Shown: positions 12,765-17,389 of the stretch, piece after piece
Numbering within the stretch: the stretch's first letter is position 1
Layout: each line of letters begins with the position of its first letter
Source: Candidatus Desantisbacteria bacterium CG1_02_49_89
GTDB taxonomy: Bacteria > Desantisbacteria > UBA1551
Direction: 5' to 3'
DNA length: 17,389 nt
NCBI GenBank assembly: GCA_001871075.1
Contig: MNUP01000146.1
Coordinates: 1 to 17,389, forward strand
Notes under the pieces: model-generated
The model's database searches: none
What the model saw: only the letters and a program-made list of their open reading frames with translations
Told to the model about the DNA's origin: nothing
Program-made: the position numbers and the translations under genes

Positions 12765-15700
12765 CTATTTAACCCGCACTCTAAATTTAATACTCCTCTG
12801 TTCGTTGACGCCCAGCGTGTTTATTCCCCATCGCAAACCTTTAATGTTTTCCGCGCCGGCAGGCGGACTGCTGTTCCACGGCTCCCATATTGCGCCGGCC
12901 GGGTCAGCAGCATATGTCCAGGAATCAGCAATTGTTTCACTATCCATTGAGAGGAATGCCACCGGAGTGTATACCGCCGTGTTGAATGTTATGGTATCAG
13001 TGATTATGAGATTTATGGCAGTTTCTCCTCCAACATTTGAAATCTTCAGCCTGAATTCTAAAGTATCACCGGCAGAGAGTAAAACAATTGTTTGCGTATC
13101 CTGCCCGGTGAGCTGTTCGTTCCTGACAAATTTTTCAAGGAGGATAACAGGCATCACGATTGTTTCCTTCTGACTGCTGATAATATCAGAAGAAGTTATG
13201 GTAATGACAGGTGCTCCACCGCGGCTGTCCTTATAGAAAAATACTATGGAGCCGGAAGAGAACCTGATGATACTTGTGTCAGACCAGGATTCCCTGCCCA
13301 GTGAAAATCTGCCTTTTGAAGAAGTTGATTTCAGAGACGCTGTTTCATTCCAGCCTGTATCTGTATTGCCCGATTCATCCCTGGCAACAACTGCAATAGT
13401 ATCAGACGCCTGTATTGAAGAAATCACAAACGGCGGAGAAAGGAATTGCAGCTTGGAAGCAGTAATGGTTTCCTGCTGTGCCGCGGGAGTCAGCCCTGAA
13501 TGGGTAATTGTAATAACCGGGCTGCCGATAAGGTAGTCCCTGTAATAGAATGCGGCAGAGCCGTTTGTCAGGGTTACTGTATTTATATTTACCCAGTTCT
13601 GTGTCAGCGAGAAAGAACCGCTCTCAGAAGAAGTCAAGAGATTAGCAGCCTCATTGAAATTGCTGTCAACATTACCAACTCCATCCTCAGCAACAACAGT
13701 AACAGGAACTGCCTGGCCGGATTTAGCCTTAAAAGGAGAATTTGTAATTTTCAGCTGAGTAGCCAATATCCTGAAGGTAATCGGTTTCTGCCTTCCTTCA
13801 TAACTTGCCACAATCTCATCCGCAGGCAATGCTTTATTATACAACCTGACTTCATCAATAACGCCGGGCCAGCTTGTTCCTATATTAACCGGATTTGACG
13901 TTGAATCAATTGAGCCCGTCCTTGTGGAAGACGCCTTGAATTCTCCGTTAACATATATCTTAAGGTTGCCTGCTCCTGCATTTTTGTCATAGGTTGTTAC
14001 CACGTGATACCAGATTCCTGCACCCGGCTGTATCCCGCTGTTTACCCTTGGCTCCCAGCCTGCGCCGATAACCACAAAAGAGGTGAAGTTTCCACTCTCT
14101 GTGGGCGGAAGAGGGTCGCGGCGGAGCTGGAAACTGTTGCTCTTATCAATGTACATCAGCCAGGTGCCTTCACCCACCCGTTTTAACCACAGCTCCGCTG
14201 TCAACTCATCACTAAAATGCAGAGAATCAGTATCAGGGATTGTTACATAATTCCCGGTCCCGGTGAATTCAAGCCCGGAACCATAATATCCGCTGGCCCA
14301 GGCAGGACTACCCGTAAGAGAACCGTTGTTTTTATATGGAGAGACATCATAAGCCGCAGTTCCTTCTCCCTCATCAAAATTCCACCCGCCTGCGAGAAGA
14401 TTATCTTTGAAGATTGTATTCTTTATGGTTTTTGAGCTGTCGCCTAAAAGATAAGCTGTAATGGTGTCCTTTCCCGGGAGGGTTGAAACAAGCAGGCCCG
14501 TGCACCACCCGTTTGTATCGGTTACCTGCCCGTTTGGATAAGTAATCGTGTCATATGCATCATCCGCTGTTCCCTTGCGGCTTGTAGTGATTACCACTGT
14601 TTTGCCGGGAACAGGATTGCGGCACCTGTCTGTTACAACTGCTATCACGGGACAGGGGGTGATTCCGTCTATACCCGCATTGCGGGAACCAACTATAATA
14701 TACGAAGCGGTTTCGCTGAAATCACCGAGGTTGACATACTGAGCCTGGGTTGTTTCAGACAAAGACCCGCTTCTGACTGTGAGCGTATAAGAACCGGGTT
14801 TTATATCTTTGAAGAAAACGTATGTCTCGCCGCTTACAAACCTTAAGGTCAGAGAAGAAGCCCAGTTCTCTCCGCCGGGCGCGGCAGAAAACCTGCCGGT
14901 TGGCGATGAGGACGAAAATTCGCAATCTTCATTGTAGTTATCTGCCTTTGAACCGTCAGACCACTGCGCCTGGACCACTATTGACTCAGATGCAGAACCG
15001 GCAACAATCGTTCTGGGGGGAGTAAGAAACGCAATTTTTGACGCTGCTGCCCAGGTAATGGGTTTTTTTCTTCTTCCTTCATAATCTGCCCTGACTTCCT
15101 CTGCGGACAGGGCCTTGTTGTATATGCGCACTCCATCCAGCAATCCGGGGAAGTTATACCCGCCGCCTCCGCCATAGGAACCTATGTAAAGGTCCCCGGA
15201 AGAAGGATTTATGCCCCCTATCCTGTCCAGAGTTGCTGTTTCAACTCCGTTAACATACAGGCGCAGTTTTGAACCGTCACTTGTTCCCACCACATGGGTC
15301 CACTGGTAAAGCGGCACAGCGTATGGACTGGTAAAGTAATGGCTCCATGGAGTCAGGGGGACATGCCATGCCACATACCCGTCCCCGCCAAAGCCCAGAC
15401 GATAACCCTGGGCTCCATCTGTCACTTTATTTATCATCCAGGAATCGCCTGTTGTGCCTGTGCGATAAAACCACAGTTCAACTGAAATCTGCTGGGGGTC
15501 AAGGGAATCAGTGTCAGGGACTGAAACATAGTCTGTGGAACCGTTAAAAGAAAGGGAAGAACCGTATTTGCCTTGAGCCCAGGTCGGACCATAGAGCCTT
15601 CCGCTGTTCGCAGGAGAACCGGCAATGTCTCCGCCTGCCTCATCAAAGTCCCACCTTCCAGCAGGAGCCGAATTAAAGAATGTGAGTTCAATGATCTTTC

Positions 15701-17389
15701 CCGGTTCTCCGGTTACTGTTGCAGTAATCGTGTCTTTTCCTTCAAGCGAAGAAACTACTATGCCTGTTGCCATTCCGTTTTCGTCTGTGGGCTGGGAAGG
15801 CTGGGTTATTGTATCGCAGGTGTCCTCAGAAGTGCCCTTGCGGCTTGTAGTAATTAAAACAGTTGCACCCGGGATTGGATTGTAATAGATATCCGTTACA
15901 ACGACTCTTATTTTACACTGGTTCTGCCCGTCTCCAATGGGATTACGGGGACTAATTACAATATATGAAGCAGTTTCAGAGAATACGCCTGGCGTTATTA
16001 ACTGAACTTGTGTTGTATCCGGTAATCCAGGACTTTTTACTGTAATTATGGATGGGCCGGCTTTCGTGCCTTTGTAATAAACATAGGTTTCGCCATCAAC
16101 TACCCTGAGTGAAATCGAAGAAGACCATGTTTCACCTGTCTGGGTATCGCAGAATAAACCGTTTGATGACAGGAATTGGCAATTTGCGTTAAAATTAGCA
16201 GCTTTTGAACCATCAGCCATTTGCGCCTGCACGCATATGGACTCCGATACACTGCCGGCAACCAGTGTCCTTGCTGGAGTGATAATCGCAAGTTTGTCTG
16301 CACTGGTGAATTCAATTGTAGGGACCCTGCTGGCGCGCACGCAGTCAAACCATGCAGTGCCCACCCCACCCTGCATGCACCTGTATTCCATCTGGTATGC
16401 ATCTGCAGGGACACTGAACAGTGCGCTCAAAAGTGTCCAATCAGAATTGCCAGAGAGTCCGCTGGAATTGACATCTCCCCTGACAATACCGCCGTCCCAC
16501 CAGATTATCCTTATCACGGCGCTGCCGCTGGACAGGTCAGTCTTTGTATACTGGGTGAAACGATATGCACTGCCGGGGATAACAGACTTTTTAACAGAAG
16601 GGGCAGCAAAATTGTCTGCTGCGCTGGTACACGTATGCCTGATTGCCTTAACTCCTGAATATGGTGTGTCACTTACCAATGACCAGGAACCTGAATTTGC
16701 GGCAAAACTCCAATCATCTGGTCCAGACCCTTTTTCAAACGACGGATTAGGAAGAACGTTCTCAGTTATGGTCACGCCCTCGGAGAAGGCAACTACTGTA
16801 TCCTGGCCTGCCACAGAAGAAACTATCGTTCCCGTGCTTTGCCCGTTTGAATCTGTCAGTCCCGGCTGGAAGATTGTATCTGCAGTAGAACCGCGGGATG
16901 ACACAATAGTAACCTGCCTGCCGGAGAGGGGATTCCCGATGTTATCCCTGATAAAAATCGCAACCTTGCACTGGTTAACTCCGTTTGCCGGAAGTGAGCC
17001 TGTGCCGGGAGAAACGATACGCAGATAAGAAGCAGTCTCTGAAACAGGAATACTGGCAAGGACTTCCACAATTTGCGTGTCTGAAATCAAGCCCTGTCTG
17101 GACACAGTAATCACAGGACTGTCTGCTTCAGTATCGGAATAATAGAAAATTCCGGAACCCGCACCAAGCGTAATTGAGCTGTCGTTTGATGTGCTCCAGT
17201 TAAATTTATCTGTTGAAAACCGTCCTGATACCGAAGAAGATAAGAGACCGACAGTCTCATTGAATGTCCCAGCCTTTTCCCCGAAATTGTCCAGTACCTC
17301 AATGGCAATTGACTCGGAAGCAGAACCGGTAAAAACCGTCCTGGGGGGAGTGATGATTGCAATCTCAACTGGTCCGACAAATTCAATAG
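12765..17389 (-). CDS. Giant modular surface protein (Ig-like, invasin Big_1-like, CBM and LamG repeats), N-terminus beyond window
   Basis: The frame stays open to the window edge, giving about 1540 visible residues. Visible order in nucleotides: Ig-like module (17386-17046); Big_1-like (17045-16764); CBM_4_9-like jelly roll (16763-16314; LPNPSFEKGSGPDDW); Ig-like (16301-15981); Big_1-like (15980-15663); LamG (15662-15078); Ig-like (15044-14721); Big_1-like (14720-14391); LamG (14390-13794); two Ig-like modules (13769-13155); a DUF11-like C-terminal domain (13148-12768). Big_1-like motifs are SETASYIVI, VVTDxxxNPIPGxxVxITTSRKGT, TDxNGxxTG and GKDTITA. Ig-like ones are [LI]AxxTPxRTxVAGS.SES and F[FY]KD. 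No sorting signal or anchor is seen at the C-terminus. Probably an adhesin or glycan-binding matrix protein. It ends in TAG 8 nt before the GH99-like gene. Confidence 0.88.
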   Translation of the reverse strand, partial: IEFVGPVEIAIITPPRTVFTGSASESIAIEVLDNFGEKAGTFNETVGLLSSSVSGRFSTDKFNWSTSNDSSITLGAGSGIFYYSDTEADSPVITVSRQGLISDTQIVEVLASIPVSETASYLRIVSPGTGSLPANGVNQCKVAIFIRDNIGNPLSGRQVTIVSSRGSTADTIFQPGLTDSNGQSTGTIVSSVAGQDTVVAFSEGVTITENVLPNPSFEKGSGPDDWSFAANSGSWSLVSDTPYSGVKAIRHTCTSAADNFAAPSVKKSVIPGSAYRFTQYTKTDLSSGSAVIRIIWWDGGIVRGDVNSSGLSGNSDWTLLSALFSVPADAYQMEYRCMQGGVGTAWFDCVRASRVPTIEFTSADKLAIITPARTLVAGSVSESICVQAQMADGSKAANFNANCQFLSSNGLFCDTQTGETWSSSISLRVVDGETYVYYKGTKAGPSIITVKSPGLPDTTQVQLITPGVFSETASYIVISPRNPIGDGQNQCKIRVVVTDIYYNPIPGATVLITTSRKGTSEDTCDTITQPSQPTDENGMATGIVVSSLEGKDTITATVTGEPGKIIELTFFNSAPAGRWDFDEAGGDIAGSPANSGRLYGPTWAQGKYGSSLSFNGSTDYVSVPDTDSLDPQQISVELWFYRTGTTGDSWMINKVTDGAQGYRLGFGGDGYVAWHVPLTPWSHYFTSPYAVPLYQWTHVVGTSDGSKLRLYVNGVETATLDRIGGINPSSGDLYIGSYGGGGGYNFPGLLDGVRIYNKALSAEEVRADYEGRRKKPITWAAASKIAFLTPPRTIVAGSASESIVVQAQWSDGSKADNYNEDCEFSSSSPTGRFSAAPGGENWASSLTLRFVSGETYVFFKDIKPGSYTLTVRSGSLSETTQAQYVNLGDFSETASYIIVGSRNAGIDGITPCPVIAVVTDRCRNPVPGKTVVITTSRKGTADDAYDTITYPNGQVTDTNGWCTGLLVSTLPGKDTITAYLLGDSSKTIKNTIFKDNLLAGGWNFDEGEGTAAYDVSPYKNNGSLTGSPAWASGYYGSGLEFTGTGNYVTIPDTDSLHFSDELTAELWLKRVGEGTWLMYIDKSNSFQLRRDPLPPTESGNFTSFVVIGAGWEPRVNSGIQPGAGIWYHVVTTYDKNAGAGNLKIYVNGEFKASSTRTGSIDSTSNPVNIGTSWPGVIDEVRLYNKALPADEIVASYEGRQKPITFRILATQLKITNSPFKAKSGQAVPVTVVAEDGVGNVDSNFNEAANLLTSSESGSFSLTQNWVNINTVTLTNGSAAFYYRDYLIGSPVITITHSGLTPAAQQETITASKLQFLSPPFVISSIQASDTIAVVARDESGNTDTGWNETASLKSTSSKGRFSLGRESWSDTSIIRFSSGSIVFFYKDSRGGAPVITITSSDIISSQKETIVMPVILLEKFVRNEQLTGQDTQTIVLLSAGDTLEFRLKISNVGGETAINLIITDTITFNTAVYTPVAFLSMDSETIADSWTYAADPAGAIWEPWNSSPPAGAENIKGLRWGINTLGVNEQRSIKFRVRVK

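Overview
The window is about 17.4 kb from a diderm (Gram-negative) bacterium. Evidence for an outer membrane is a TonB-dependent receptor, three small beta-barrel-like exported proteins and many Sec signal peptides. The mix is typical of metagenome-assembled candidate-phylum bacteria: a GH99/WbsX-like glycan enzyme, LamG and invasin-type repeats, an AraC regulator with a PocR sensor, a YVTN propeller, HicAB, and repeat-laden intergenic gaps. I cannot name the phylum. Every gene called is on the minus strand. Translation starts often carry a GGAGG(G/T)TAAAATG-type ribosome site, which I used to trim several over-long reading frames.

Layout from low to high coordinates. 1-450 is gene-poor: a possible transposase C-terminal scrap, IS-like direct repeats and hairpins. 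453-1092 is a complete hicBA toxin-antitoxin operon with a consensus promoter and a terminator. 1112-1364 is repeats. 1370-3565 is a TonB-dependent receptor with an extra small beta domain after its signal peptide. 3566-4174 holds its leader, a terminator and repeats. 4175-7475 is a tight four-gene operon (282, 351, 236 and 224 aa): three exported proteins with the same small N-terminal domain plus one seven-bladed YVTN propeller. 7476-7827 is repeats. 7828-8691 is an AraC/PocR regulator with its own promoter. 8893-9130 is palindromes and repeat remnants. 9141-9818 is a LamG protein broken by an in-frame TAG. 9931-12756 is a secreted multi-domain GH99/WbsX-like protein. 12765 to the window edge is a giant modular surface protein, truncated at its N-terminus by the window.

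Two themes stand out. First, a ~45-residue domain (YLxDGxVxxGxV ... T..GE..I....I.RIEY) occurs five times in four neighbouring exported proteins, fused to a TonB receptor or to unrelated-looking barrels. This suggests a shared envelope assembly or sensing module, possibly under the adjacent PocR-AraC regulator. Second, the 9-17 kb region is a polysaccharide-facing locus. A long adhesin-like protein built from repeating Ig-like/Big_1/lectin supermodules is coupled by an 8-nt gap to the glycan enzyme and followed by a decayed stand-alone LamG protein. The intergenic DNA also has a distinctive repeat ecology: nested hairpins with compensating inner stems and several families of degenerate 7-12 bp tandem repeats.
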